DNA of 64,000 nucleotides, from the NCBI RefSeq assembly GCF_020037475.1, contig NZ_JAIQDB010000003.1, forward strand, positions 106,918 to 170,917. The letters are read 5' to 3'. Numbering within the stretch: position 1 is the stretch's first letter; each line of letters opens with the position of its first letter. The notes beneath the pieces were generated by a model that made no database searches, was not told the origin of the DNA, and saw only the letters and a list, made by a program, of their open reading frames with translations. The stretch is from Sutcliffiella deserti (lineage in GTDB: Bacteria; Bacillota; Bacilli; Bacillales; Bacillaceae_I). Of this stretch, positions 1 to 8,881 are shown piece after piece. A program made the position numbers and the translations under genes.

Positions 1-1
1 A

Positions 2-100
2 GATAGTAAGGATAAAGTAAAACTGCCCGATGGTCAATATATTACAAAGCTGTGTTATTGGCTAGATAAACAGTACGTATTAAGTATCTTGGATAAATAA
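2..100 (+). CDS. 3' end of an unidentified gene cut by the window edge
   Basis: An open frame enters from the left edge and ends at a TAA at 98-100. The last 32 codons read like a protein tail, containing LPDGQY and YWLDKQYVLSILDK. A terminator hairpin follows directly, which supports a real gene end. The family cannot be named from so little sequence. Confidence 0.5.
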   Translation, partial: DSKDKVKLPDGQYITKLCYWLDKQYVLSILDK

Positions 101-135
101 AAAAACTGGGAGCACACAGGCTCTCAGTTTTTTAA
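101..135. terminator. Bidirectional intrinsic terminator
   Basis: The inverted repeat ACTGGGAGC/GCTCTCAGT is flanked by an A-run on the left and a T-run on the right. It can therefore end both the rightward gene fragment and the leftward methyltransferase gene, whose stop lies in the T-run. Confidence 0.75.
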
Positions 136-1379
136 TCTTTAAATACCAAATCCAACTCTTCTTGGCGACCACGACTATTTTCACTTTCAATTTCAATTAT
201 CCTTTTGCCCATTCGTTCTATTAGTCCTACTACTAGGGCATTTCCCATACAGAAGTATCTCATTCTTTCTGTCATGCCTTCAGTCCAATTATCGGGGAAT
301 CCATTTAGTCGTTCACATTCTACTGGTGTCAATACTCTCAATCTTTTTGTTAAGGGATCTTCTACAACATGAGTACTTCTATTAACTGTTCCTTCACTAG
401 TTAACATAGTTCTTCCAGGTTTGTCTAATGGTTCTGGAAAAGACATTCCACCCTCTGAAAAAGTATATTGATGACCTGTGGCAGATGTTCTTTCAATTCT
501 TTTAGGTCCTTTTAAGTATTCAAACTTTTCTATAGCTGCCTCTGATAGATAATATTTTTCATCCACATTGGATTCTAGGATTTCTCCAAGTACTACAGGT
601 TTTTCTTCACTAGGAGATACTTCTTCTGTATAGACCAGACCATCCCTCATTATTCCTGCATTGTAATAATTCATTGAAACTTCATCTGAAATCTCAACAA
701 GGTCTTTCTTCATAATAAATGATTGTGGCTTTTTCTTTTTGCTAATTTCACTTTTAACAGGGAAAGCTTTAGCAAAGAAGCCTGCATCATGTAACATATC
801 ACTTTCGGTACGATTTCTATTATTTATAACATATGGTGTTTGATTTTTGGTAGCAAAAATAAAAACTCTTCTTCTTCTTTGGGCTTGTCCATACTCTGCA
901 GCATTAACAACGCGCCATTCAACAGTATAATCCAAATCCCTTAGACTAGCTAACATAATAGAAAAATCCCGACCACGTTGTTTAGAAGGAGACTTTAAGA
1001 GACGATCAACATTTTCCAATAAAATGTACTTTGGGCTTGTTTCTTTTACGAATCGAACAATCTCCCAAAAGAGCACACCCTTTTTTCCTTGTATGCCTTT
1101 TTCACCGCTGAGGCTTCTTGCTACAGAATAATCCTGACAAGGAAACCCACCAACAATTAAATCTATTTCTTTTCCATTAAAAATATTTGTATCTACAGTT
1201 GATACATCTTCATTTGAATGTACTCCGTTATTATGAAATTGACGAGAATAACAATCAAAGGCATGTTGTATTTTCTTAGACGGTTCCCATTGATTTCCCC
1301 ATACAACCTGAAATCCACTTACGGCCTCTAGCCCAATGCGAAAACCACCTACACCGGCAAATAATTCAATTACATTCAT
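132..1379 (-). CDS. DNA (cytosine-5-)-methyltransferase
   Basis: This enzyme transfers a methyl group from SAM to C5 of cytosine in a target site, as the protective half of a restriction-modification system. The 415-residue protein has the full motif set. SAM-binding FAGVGGF is at residues 7-13, the catalytic GGFPCQDYS near 77-85, the ENV motif (LLENVDRLL) near 120, QRRRRVFIFA near 166, and the GNAL motif X near the C-terminus. The region between VIII and IX is the variable target-recognition domain. A strong promoter lies just upstream and a terminator just downstream, so it is probably its own transcription unit. The broken HNH endonuclease at 5866-6621 is a candidate cognate nuclease, because such HNH enzymes often pair with 5mC methyltransferases; this pairing is inference. 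Confidence 0.95.
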   Translation of the reverse strand: MNVIELFAGVGGFRIGLEAVSGFQVVWGNQWEPSKKIQHAFDCYSRQFHNNGVHSNEDVSTVDTNIFNGKEIDLIVGGFPCQDYSVARSLSGEKGIQGKKGVLFWEIVRFVKETSPKYILLENVDRLLKSPSKQRGRDFSIMLASLRDLDYTVEWRVVNAAEYGQAQRRRRVFIFATKNQTPYVINNRNRTESDMLHDAGFFAKAFPVKSEISKKKKPQSFIMKKDLVEISDEVSMNYYNAGIMRDGLVYTEEVSPSEEKPVVLGEILESNVDEKYYLSEAAIEKFEYLKGPKRIERTSATGHQYTFSEGGMSFPEPLDKPGRTMLTSEGTVNRSTHVVEDPLTKRLRVLTPVECERLNGFPDNWTEGMTERMRYFCMGNALVVGLIERMGKRIIEIESENSRGRQEELDLVFKD

Positions 1380-1416
1380 TAAGACCGAACATCCTTTCGA
1401 TTAGTTACTTAAATTT

Positions 1417-1445
1417 ATTATACAAAAAAATCTAAAATAGATCAA
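1417..1445 (-). promoter_or_regulatory. Sigma-A promoter of the first cytosine methyltransferase gene
   Basis: On the minus strand TTGATC (-35), a 17-nt spacer and TATAAT (-10) lie 38 nt before the ATG. A GAAAGGATG ribosome binding site follows. Confidence 0.75.
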
Positions 1446-2135
1446 CTTTTTTACATTAAATATATAAATGACTATAACATTAATATAAGCCCTCATTATA
1501 TCAAAAAAAATCAAGTAATACTTTAGTGAAAATATAGTAACAAGTAAATTTCCACTAAATTATTCATAGGTGTAATTACAGCCAATGTATCTTTATTACG
1601 TTTTGCAAACTCTTTTACCAAAATAATTTAAAATATTTAAAGCCTAATCCCTTTAATTAAAATAAGGGAATTAGGCTTATAGTCTTTATAGTCTTTTGGA
1701 ATCGCAAACCAGAATATTACTTATCCTCAACTAATGCATATAGTAGAGTAGAACCAGTATGTTATGTGAAAAATTTCAAGGCAAATACCATATATGAAAA
1801 CTTGAGAAAAAAACTTTAACATTCCACTTGGTGCACATTGATAATCAGGAGGCAATGCTGTAAATTATAGGTGGCATCCATACTTCTGTTTCTACACAGA
1901 GATAAAATCAAAATACACTATATAGTTTTGGTTTGAGAGGAAATGAAGTAATTAGCTTATCTATTGATGCAGTTGACAGTATGTTATGTGACTTAGTAGA
2001 TACAATCAATATTCTTCAAAAAAACCTAAGCAAAGTTTATCCCCTAATCAGGTAACTCTTGAGTTTGATTTATCTGTGGTTAAGAAAAATAAAGTGCATT
2101 CAAGCACTATCTTTTGAGAAGAATAATATTTAAAC
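1446..2135. other. Gene-free stretch with hairpin and possible gene debris
   Basis: No intact gene is visible. An inverted repeat, AAGCCTAATCCC with GGGAATTAGGCTT, at 1640-1680 is terminator-like, as expected downstream of the OLD gene. On the plus strand at about 1945-2050 a short open run (reading SIDAVDSMLCDLVDTI) ends at a TAA and looks like decayed coding DNA. I cannot assign its family. Confidence 0.45.
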
Positions 2136-3989
2136 TTAATTATTATCTTTAATAAATTGATAAATCTTGGCGCATAGCTCATTAGCCTCTTCACTAAGGT
2201 CATCTATTCCCTTGGTGTGTAAAATTGCTTTCTTACAGAAGGATAATTTACTACTTATTGTACCAGAGTCAGAGCCATAATTACCTCTTCTCCTTTTATT
2301 TATTAAATTATCATCTATAAATTTACCTAAGTATTGATCTTGATATGTCAACTCACTGAAGTCAGTGCTAAACTGCAATTCTTCAGGACAAACATTTTCA
2401 TAGTCAGCAATAACTTTCAATAATACAGTCTTAGGTAGTATATTTTCTATCTCCTTACAGTTAAGACAATAATAACTTTCACCTAATTTCTCCTCAAGCT
2501 TTTGTTGGCGTGATAATTTACGCTCACTATCTTTATCTGTAATCAAAAGTAACTTTCTACAGAGCTTTTCCACGTTCATTGAAGAATAAGGAGATTCTGC
2601 TTCTGTCTCCTCGTCATCCAGGAAAGACCAATGGGTAATGTTATTGCCACTATACTCAACAAAAGAAAAATGAAAATCTTCTTTTACATCTATATTATCA
2701 TCTATAGAGTCAATATAAATTTGAAGAAAGTGTCTAAGATAATACCTATCTGTTATTCCTTCCACCCAAATTGTACAATTTGATAAAAATACCGAGGAGT
2801 TCCTAACACCTAACATTTCTAAAACGTTATTGTCTTCATTACTGACGTTGTCCATATAAAATTTAGCATCTTTTTCTTTTTGTCCGGTGTCTTCTAGTTC
2901 TTTGTCAAAGGAGTATATTGAAATTTGCTCTATATCTAAAGTTAAATCTAAAAAGTGATTGGAATGAGTTGTAATAAAGTATTGAACACTATCGCCAACT
3001 TCACTTACCATTGTTTCTATCAATTTGCGTTGTAACCCAGGATGTAAGTAAAGTTCCGGCTCTTCTATAAACATCAATACATTCTTATCTCTATACTTAA
3101 AAATAGGAAATGTCAAAATAATTATTGATTGTATCCCATCCCCTAGTTTGTGAATAGGTTGCTCCCTCTCCTCACCAATCTTTACATTTAATACATCAGA
3201 ATTTATAGAAGGAACCAAAGTAATTTGTTCTCCTGCAAAAAACACTCTCCCTAAAAATTCCTGAAACTCAGCAATTTTTTCCCTGTCATCTAGACTACCT
3301 AACAATAATTTTTTTATATCTTCATATAGTTCTAAACCTGTGAATACATCTACATGCTCCTGGCTCCCAAAGTAGTCGGACTTTGTTCTATCTAGATAAT
3401 GATTGCGATTTCCATCTAAAGTTCTTAATCCTCGTAAAGTAGGTATATACACTCTATGAAAAGAGTATTTTTCTACTGAGTAAATATCCTCTAACCCATT
3501 TGATGTCCTTTGAGCTATATCTCTTAATTCTTTATTCAGGCTATCATAATCGAAACTACTAAAAGTTGTTCCCTGACTTGTAATACTATTGTGCCCGCTT
3601 ATATTCTCTAATTTTTTAATTAACTTAAACAAGTCCGATAAGTAATCCTCATCTTCTACTATATAACCTAATTCTTCCAGACGTGATACACTCTCTAAAA
3701 TACTATCGTAATCTACTATTCTTTTGCTTGTTATACATGTCCTCACTTCGTCTTTAAAATATCTTAAAATTGAGTTGAGCCCTTGAAGACTAATATCGCT
3801 AGGTGTAAATACAGCCGGAGTTTCAGTGAATAAGTATCGTAACATTCGGCTTTTCCCAGAATTGTTCGAGCCTACAAAGATGTTTATTTTTGAAAGATTT
3901 TGGATTTTTTTATCACCTTGACTCGTACTGACTTGATACTTATTGTACTTTTCATCGGAAATAACAATTTCATTAATCAAATAGTTCAT
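2136..3989 (-). CDS. OLD-family ATP-dependent endonuclease (ABC-type ATPase plus TOPRIM)
   Basis: This is an overcoming-lysogenization-defect (OLD) type protein, related to GajA of Gabija and to other anti-phage ATPase-nucleases. Visible parts in order are Walker A GSNNSGKS at residues 40-47, an ABC-signature-like LGDGIQS region near 282, Walker B FIEEPELYLHP near 308-318, and an H-loop THSNHFLDL near 340. The C-terminal TOPRIM has WVEGITDRYYL near 410, LLITDKDSE near 480 and the E-x-E-N segment KEIENILP. ATP-regulated DNA nicking or cleavage is the expected activity. It lies 70 bp downstream of the large HNH gene and probably shares its transcript. No UvrD-like GajB is adjacent, so this is not a standard Gabija locus; the HNH partner is reminiscent of Septu (PtuA/PtuB) but much larger. 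Confidence 0.88.
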   Translation of the reverse strand: MNYLINEIVISDEKYNKYQVSTSQGDKKIQNLSKINIFVGSNNSGKSRMLRYLFTETPAVFTPSDISLQGLNSILRYFKDEVRTCITSKRIVDYDSILESVSRLEELGYIVEDEDYLSDLFKLIKKLENISGHNSITSQGTTFSSFDYDSLNKELRDIAQRTSNGLEDIYSVEKYSFHRVYIPTLRGLRTLDGNRNHYLDRTKSDYFGSQEHVDVFTGLELYEDIKKLLLGSLDDREKIAEFQEFLGRVFFAGEQITLVPSINSDVLNVKIGEEREQPIHKLGDGIQSIIILTFPIFKYRDKNVLMFIEEPELYLHPGLQRKLIETMVSEVGDSVQYFITTHSNHFLDLTLDIEQISIYSFDKELEDTGQKEKDAKFYMDNVSNEDNNVLEMLGVRNSSVFLSNCTIWVEGITDRYYLRHFLQIYIDSIDDNIDVKEDFHFSFVEYSGNNITHWSFLDDEETEAESPYSSMNVEKLCRKLLLITDKDSERKLSRQQKLEEKLGESYYCLNCKEIENILPKTVLLKVIADYENVCPEELQFSTDFSELTYQDQYLGKFIDDNLINKRRRGNYGSDSGTISSKLSFCKKAILHTKGIDDLSEEANELCAKIYQFIKDNN

Positions 3990-4059
3990 CTTCTACTTCC
4001 TTTCTCTTAGATATCTTTAACTAGGTAAGCGTTTGAGTAACCAAGGAAGTACTACATTA

Positions 4060-5835
4060 TTAATCTTTTAACGTTCTCTCTATACTATTTAAGGCTGCCT
4101 CTCTATCAAAAAAACTCTTCAATAAATTGTAAACTTTTTTCACTTCAGTTTTATTTAATCTTGAAGTTTTTTCATCAGAGAAGAAAACAATAAGTTTAAG
4201 GAGGTGAGCAACCTTTCCATAAGAAAGGCTTTGCTCTTCTAGTTGCCCCAAGTTTTGGTTAATCTTCATTATTATTTGTTGTTTGTTATCACTGTCGGTC
4301 AACCCTAATTTCAAGGGGGTTAACTTTTCTCTTAGATAACTCTCTGAATTACCTTTATCAGAGTAAAGTAGGGTTTCATGTATTGCCTTTAATAAACTAT
4401 TTATTTCATGTTCTTCAAGGAGAGTCATATTATCATAATAAATGCCAGAGAAATATCTTTGAAGTCTCTCAACATTTTCCGATAATTCTTTCGGATTTGT
4501 TGGCATTCCACCTAATCTTCTTTTAAATAAATTTGATTCATCCGCACTTATTAGTCTTTCTTTCTCTAGTTGTGGAATTAATTCATCGATCAACCAATCA
4601 TGAGTTATTCTTGCATTCCAAATTTTCCTCTCGTTAATTTGCTCAGATATATCCGTTTTAAGGTTTATTTTTGTAGGGAGTTGCCAAGTCAACCAAACCA
4701 TATCGTCTTCTTCTAGAAGATTAAAGAGATTCTTATTTTCTTGTTCTGGAATAATAACAGAATGAATACCTTCACTGTATTTACCACTGTTACTTTTACT
4801 ATCGATTCGAATCATGAAATCGTTCCCGGAAAAAACATGCCAATCTGAACTTCCTAAATCATAGTCATGTTGTTTTGTAAATTTAATCATTGCTTTCCAA
4901 ATATCCTTAGATACCTTCAACAACCTATAACCATAGTTTGAAGTTGCCAAATCAAAGGTTGTGGTCTCTAACAACTCTTCTCTCTCTCTTAATTTCTTCA
5001 AATATATCTGTGCAAAATCATCAAATGCCTCACATATTTCTCTTAGTTCATCTTCACCAAATGAGAGTTGAAGGTTTTTAAGTTTTATGGAATAGATATT
5101 TCTTAAAGTATCATGATTTTCAATAAGACTTCTATCTTTCATATCAACTTTATTAATAAGATCCAAACATATTAAATTCACTACTTCACTATGACTAAAC
5201 TCTATAAGGCATCCTCTTATTTTTAATGAATGAAAGGAAAGAATACAACTTCCATAATTATTTATATTTGGTAGGTATCCATAAAGCATGAAGGTTTGAT
5301 TTAAATTTTTATATTTGTAATCCTTTTCATTTACTTCTCTTACAACCTCAATGCTTTGCTGATCGTTTGTCAAAAAATCAAAGACATCTTCAGGGGAAAG
5401 TTGACTAGTTGCTTTTATTTTTGAAAGTGAAAGTTCTAAATTTCTTGCAACCTGAAAAGAATCAATGTTCTTTTTGACTTTCTCCGCTTTCTCTTTCGAC
5501 TTAGTTAACAGATGTAAAGCAAATCCCCTATCAATCTTATTTCCTTTTGTAACATTGTGTTTTCGATGAGTAGGGACTAAATTATATATGCTGTTTTTAT
5601 GAATATCACGAGGAAGTTCGCATTTGTCTAAAAGCTCGTTAAGTTCTTGCCCATACTTATCTCTATTATCAAACCAACTTTCAGGGATTATATGGTCAAC
5701 ATCCATACTGAGATAATCTAGCCTCAAATTGGTATGAGCATCCGTCTTATTATAAGCTTCAAATAGTCCCCATCTCACATTTTCGTTCTGTTTATTAACC
5801 CCAGTAGTTAGTAATTCTTTATTTAGTTTACTCAT
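4060..5835 (-). CDS. Large protein with N-terminal HNH nuclease motif, probable partner of the OLD ATPase
   Basis: About 591 residues. An HNH-type core lies near residues 45-100: DVDHIIPES, then N-IYNLVPTHRKHN, with TKGNK following. This is the beta-beta-alpha metal arrangement seen in PtuB-like and Cas9-like HNH domains. The remaining 490 residues match no domain I recognise; they are charged and mostly helical, with a beta-rich patch around residues 330-400. The ATG at 5833-5835 is preferred over the GTG two codons earlier because AAAGGAG sits 8 nt before it. It lies between the broken HNH endonuclease (24 bp upstream) and the OLD gene (70 bp downstream) on the same strand. I infer a two-component nuclease/ATPase defence unit. 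Confidence 0.75.
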   Translation of the reverse strand: MSKLNKELLTTGVNKQNENVRWGLFEAYNKTDAHTNLRLDYLSMDVDHIIPESWFDNRDKYGQELNELLDKCELPRDIHKNSIYNLVPTHRKHNVTKGNKIDRGFALHLLTKSKEKAEKVKKNIDSFQVARNLELSLSKIKATSQLSPEDVFDFLTNDQQSIEVVREVNEKDYKYKNLNQTFMLYGYLPNINNYGSCILSFHSLKIRGCLIEFSHSEVVNLICLDLINKVDMKDRSLIENHDTLRNIYSIKLKNLQLSFGEDELREICEAFDDFAQIYLKKLREREELLETTTFDLATSNYGYRLLKVSKDIWKAMIKFTKQHDYDLGSSDWHVFSGNDFMIRIDSKSNSGKYSEGIHSVIIPEQENKNLFNLLEEDDMVWLTWQLPTKINLKTDISEQINERKIWNARITHDWLIDELIPQLEKERLISADESNLFKRRLGGMPTNPKELSENVERLQRYFSGIYYDNMTLLEEHEINSLLKAIHETLLYSDKGNSESYLREKLTPLKLGLTDSDNKQQIIMKINQNLGQLEEQSLSYGKVAHLLKLIVFFSDEKTSRLNKTEVKKVYNLLKSFFDREAALNSIERTLKD

Positions 5836-5865
5836 TTCCACAACTCCTTTTTACTTCTAGATATT

Positions 5866-6621
5866 TTAATAGTCTTCTTTCTTTATGTTATTTATAAGGG
5901 CTTTTAACTCTTGAATTGTTAATACGTAATCTTTCTCTCTATGTATCATCCTATGACAATTAGAACATACAGGAACCAAATCTTCATTTGGGTCAACAAT
6001 AACCTCTTCTCCTATGGTACTTAATGGGGTAACATGATGAACCTCTATATAATTCTTCCCTCTCTCACCATAAACTTTTTCAAAGTTGAATCCACACGCA
6101 ATACAGGTTATTCCATGCAACTCTATTGCTTATCTTCTGTTCTCCGGTTTGCGTTCATACCTCTTTCCGTAATACACTTTAACTGCACCATCTTTATAAT
6201 AAGAATCTTCTTCAGCCACTTCAGAATCAATATCTGCTCTAATTAAGTCCACTAATCTATCATTGTTATTTACCTGGCTATTAATACTATTAAGGCTCTG
6301 GACCACTAAACTGAAATTAGATTGCTGCCTCTCCAACAACTCTATTGCCTGCTTAATACTAAGCTCCTTAAAAATACCTTTGTGCTTTCCTTTCAAGCCA
6401 ATGTAATGTAAGATTCCCATAGCTTGGTAGCCACGGCTTTCATCAGCGTCTAAACCTAACACACGCTCATCAAGCCCGCGGTGGCTTTCAGAATTGAACA
6501 GGTATTCATAAACTACTTTATTTCTTAGAGATTCTTCATATAAGTTATATTCTCGTGAACGGTTCACAGGTTCAAGCTCTGGAACCTGGATTGTCTCCCG
6601 GGTATACCTCTTTCCACTCAA
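5866..6621 (-). pseudogene. HNH restriction-type endonuclease split by an in-frame TAA
   Basis: Codons 1-163 run from a TTG at 6619-6621 (GGAGG 7 nt upstream) to a TAA at 6130-6132. The same frame then continues without a break, AIELHG then ITCIACGFNFEKVYGE, to the stop at 5866. The joined 251-residue product has the arrangement of a known HNH endonuclease class: an N-terminal domain with VLGLDADESRGYQAMGIL, the linker GKRYERKPENRR, then Cys-x2-Cys, EVHHVTPLS and CSNCHRMIH. The linker and the Cys-x2-Cys are normally continuous, so the stop interrupts one gene. A CAA-to-TAA change would explain it. The C-terminal part could restart at the TTG at 6118-6120, but no strong ribosome binding site is visible there. 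Confidence 0.85.
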
Positions 6622-6694
6622 AGTGATACCTCCCTTAATCAGTTGTCGATTATTTTTAACCGTTACATTTTAAAAAGTGTTAAATCCTTTGTAA

Positions 6695-6721
6695 ATTATA
6701 CCATAATTAAACATTTTTCAA
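6695..6721 (-). promoter_or_regulatory. Promoter of the HNH/OLD operon
   Basis: On the minus strand TTGAAA, a 15-nt spacer and TATAAT with an extended -10 TG (ATGGTATAAT) lie about 75 nt before the TTG start of the broken HNH gene. No other promoter of similar strength is seen before the two downstream genes. Confidence 0.6.
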
Positions 6722-6749
6722 CGCAGGTAAGTTAGCTCAACCAAAAGAA

Positions 6750-6772
6750 ACCAGAGGTGTACCTACCTCTGG
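6750..6772 (-). terminator. Terminator-like hairpin after the PD-(D/E)XK gene
   Basis: The inverted repeat CCAGAGGTGTAC/TACCTCTGG lies downstream of the gene ending at 7040, with a T-rich tail on the minus strand. The tail is interrupted, so termination may be partial. Confidence 0.45.
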
Positions 6773-6789
6773 CAACTAATATTAAGATT

Positions 6790-6875
6790 TATTCTTTATT
6801 ATATTCATTAGGTAGCGTCCATTTCTTCCTTCTCTTTTCCGGTAAACAAAAAGGACAACCTAGATATTCTTTTTT
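6790..6875 (-). pseudogene. C-terminal coding remnant of unknown gene
   Basis: An open stretch ending at a TAA near 6793 reads YLGCPFCLPEKRRKKW and TLPNEYNKE. The composition is protein-like, with a Cys-x2-Cys, but there is no start or ribosome binding site. It is most simply the tail of a gene lost by deletion. The rest of 6876-7039 shows nothing. Confidence 0.35.
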
Positions 6876-7039
6876 TATTTCTTAGAATTATTTACTCCTT
6901 CCAACTATAAATATTGTTAGTCTTACAAATCCACAATATTTCCATACTCGACTTAGGCTTAACCTCTGTTCGTTTTTATGTATTTTTATAATTCCACTCT
7001 TCACATAATTAGGGTTATGAATAAGGATGCCTTCTTTCT

Positions 7040-8173
7040 TCACTTTATTTCATCAAACCGTAATTTTTTCTCAGATGAATCGAACTCATATTTAATTAAT
7101 CTTACATTTGACCACTCATCTGAAATTGCAGGTCTTCTCCCTTTAATATAGTTCCTTTTACAGACCTTGTTTTTATATTCTATAACCTCTTTTGAAAAAC
7201 CGGAACAAACTAGAAAAGCATTTACCATTGAATAATCTCCATAAGAATATTCTTGATTGACCCAATCAACATACTTCATAATTTGGTCAATAGCATCAGA
7301 TGTTCCGGGACCTTTTTTAATTTCAATAATTAAGTATTTGGAGATTGTATCAAAGCCATTTATGAATTTATACCCAAATACATCCATTCTGTCCATATAA
7401 TCTATAGGCTTAAATGGTGACGCAACTACTTGCCTAGAAACATAGTCCCAACTCCCAAAAGGGGAAGGTGTACCCTGTGATATTACATCAATTATCCCTG
7501 CTTCAATTGCCATTTCATGATTTATAACTTTGCCATCAGAGCACAATGACAATAAATTTTCTGACGTAATTGAGTAATTTCCGTTTACCTTTTGTTTTAT
7601 ATTAAAAATTGTATCTATAATAGAGTGAAAAGCACCTTCCCGTTGGTCGATGTACTCTTCATTTCTTTTCAATATTATATCTTTCAATGCTTTATTTTCT
7701 TCATCATCAATTTTAATAAAACTAGTTTTCCAATACGCCCTTAACATTCTAAAACTGCTAGGCTTTGAAGACAATACATCATCCATGTCAATTCCCCTCT
7801 TGAAAAAGTGAGGTGACGGATGGAACGTACATATGCACCTTGTGTTCACATTATGCGGAGTTTGGTTCATTAACATGGAATCCTTAATATCAGAAAAATC
7901 GACTGGGAAAGGCAAGTCTGCATTGGGGAAATTCAAATATTTACAATCATGTCCAATATTAATTAGTTCCCCAATACCATAAATCATCCTATCCCTAAAA
8001 AAGTAGATATTATCTTCTTCTTTCATACTAAGATAGTCAGCAAAGGTCCCTTCATGTTCTTTTCTCCATATTTTATTATCAGGGACTTTCTTAAACTTCG
8101 TCCCATAAATGCCATTTTCAACACAATATACTAGAGACTCTTCACTATCTAAATTAAAAATATATCCAGCCAT
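7040..8173 (-). CDS. Probable modified-DNA restriction protein: EVE/PUA-like N-terminus plus PD-(D/E)XK-like nuclease
   Basis: 377 residues. The N-terminal 85 residues, with DNIYFFRDRMIYGIGEL near 53-67, resemble EVE/PUA-like beta-barrel domains that read modified bases; this is fold-level pattern matching. The C-terminal half has MDRMDVFGYKF near 263-273 followed by YLIIEIKKG near 284-292 and a QIMKYVDWV helix. That is the D...(D/E)-x-K plus helix layout of PD-(D/E)XK nucleases related to NucS/DUF91. A single protein with a modified-base reader and a nuclease would be a type IV restriction enzyme. It has its own upstream region and lies at the head of the HNH/OLD module. The function is inferred; the nuclease motif is more secure than the reader domain. 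Confidence 0.6.
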   Translation of the reverse strand: MAGYIFNLDSEESLVYCVENGIYGTKFKKVPDNKIWRKEHEGTFADYLSMKEEDNIYFFRDRMIYGIGELINIGHDCKYLNFPNADLPFPVDFSDIKDSMLMNQTPHNVNTRCICTFHPSPHFFKRGIDMDDVLSSKPSSFRMLRAYWKTSFIKIDDEENKALKDIILKRNEEYIDQREGAFHSIIDTIFNIKQKVNGNYSITSENLLSLCSDGKVINHEMAIEAGIIDVISQGTPSPFGSWDYVSRQVVASPFKPIDYMDRMDVFGYKFINGFDTISKYLIIEIKKGPGTSDAIDQIMKYVDWVNQEYSYGDYSMVNAFLVCSGFSKEVIEYKNKVCKRNYIKGRRPAISDEWSNVRLIKYEFDSSEKKLRFDEIK

Positions 8174-8226
8174 AAAACTCTCATCCTTAGAATTTTTTTA
8201 TTACAAGATTTAGATCATATATGGTA

Positions 8227-8470
8227 TTAACTTGTATAATAATGTTCGAAGTTCTGCTTAAGCCAATTTACATTAAGGTTTTGTTGCTGAGTGTACAACT
8301 CTTTACTAATCAGGTATCCCTCCCCCTTAATATGATACTCCAGTATCTAGGGTAACCATTTATTTCTTTTGGTTCTTTTAGAGGAGCTCTAAATTTCTTC
8401 AAAAAAGGAAAACCAATTATAAACGTATTTAATATAGTCCTCAACAAGTAAAAGTTGAACAAAGGAGTGC
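8227..8470 (-). pseudogene. Frameshifted remnant of an unknown gene
   Basis: Two overlapping frames each look coding. The upstream frame contains FRAPLKEPKEINGYPRYW and the downstream frame LEYHIKGEGYLISKELY, ending at a TAA at 8227-8229. A one- or two-base indel near 8335 would join them into one protein. There is no start codon with a ribosome binding site. Family not recognised. Confidence 0.45.
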
Positions 8471-8713
8471 TGATAAATCTATTAACTCCTTTAATTCTCC
8501 AATACTACCAATATAACTCCCTACCTCTATTCTTTGCAAAGGAAGCAAAAGTAGTTTCTAAGATGAACTAATCTTAAAAAATGTGCAAAAAACAAGCTCC
8601 TTTCTTCTTCAATCCTTTTCTCACATAAGTACTCTCTTCATTCTCCGAATATAAATTAGGCTAATCTTTCTATATTTTTGCACTATATAGTGGAGCAAGA
8701 GATTAGGATATAC

Positions 8714-8836
8714 TTATAAATCATGCTTTTCGAAGATATTTTCAAGTGTGCCAAAATCTTTCCATTCAATAAATATTTCATGTAATTCATTTTCACTATA
8801 ACAATCTGCGAGGTATTGGGAACTTCAAAAAAAATC
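8714..8836 (-). pseudogene. Remnant A of a repeated gene family flanking the DISARM module
   Basis: A TGA-to-TAA open stretch of about 38 codons contains ADCYSENELHE and IEWKDFGTLENIFEK. It is clearly homologous to the stretch at 21768-21950 (AKCYSEYCEEL, EWNDFGSYKNILKK). Only the C-terminal end of the family is present. Function unknown. Confidence 0.55.
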
Positions 8837-8866
8837 AACCCTATTCTAAAAGGATTGATTGAACAA
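8836..8866 (-). terminator. Terminator of the DISARM-strand operon
   Basis: On the minus strand AATCAATCCT pairs with AGGGTTGATT across an 8-nt loop, and eight T residues follow. It lies 16-45 bp after the helicase stop codon. Confidence 0.75.
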
Positions 8867-8881
8867 AGATTCAAAAATTGA

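Noticed and set aside
2136..3989. Gabija (gajAB)
   Set aside because: The OLD gene has no adjacent UvrD-like GajB; the two UvrD genes are 14 kb away on the other strand beside drmA.
4060..5835. Cas9/IscB-like nuclease
   Set aside because: Only an HNH motif is present; no RuvC segments, bridge helix or nearby repeats.
8683..8874. 63-codon minus-strand frame starting with an ATG
   Set aside because: It overlaps remnant A in a different frame, crosses the helicase terminator and has no homologous counterpart at 21.8 kb; the frame at 8714-8836 is the conserved one.
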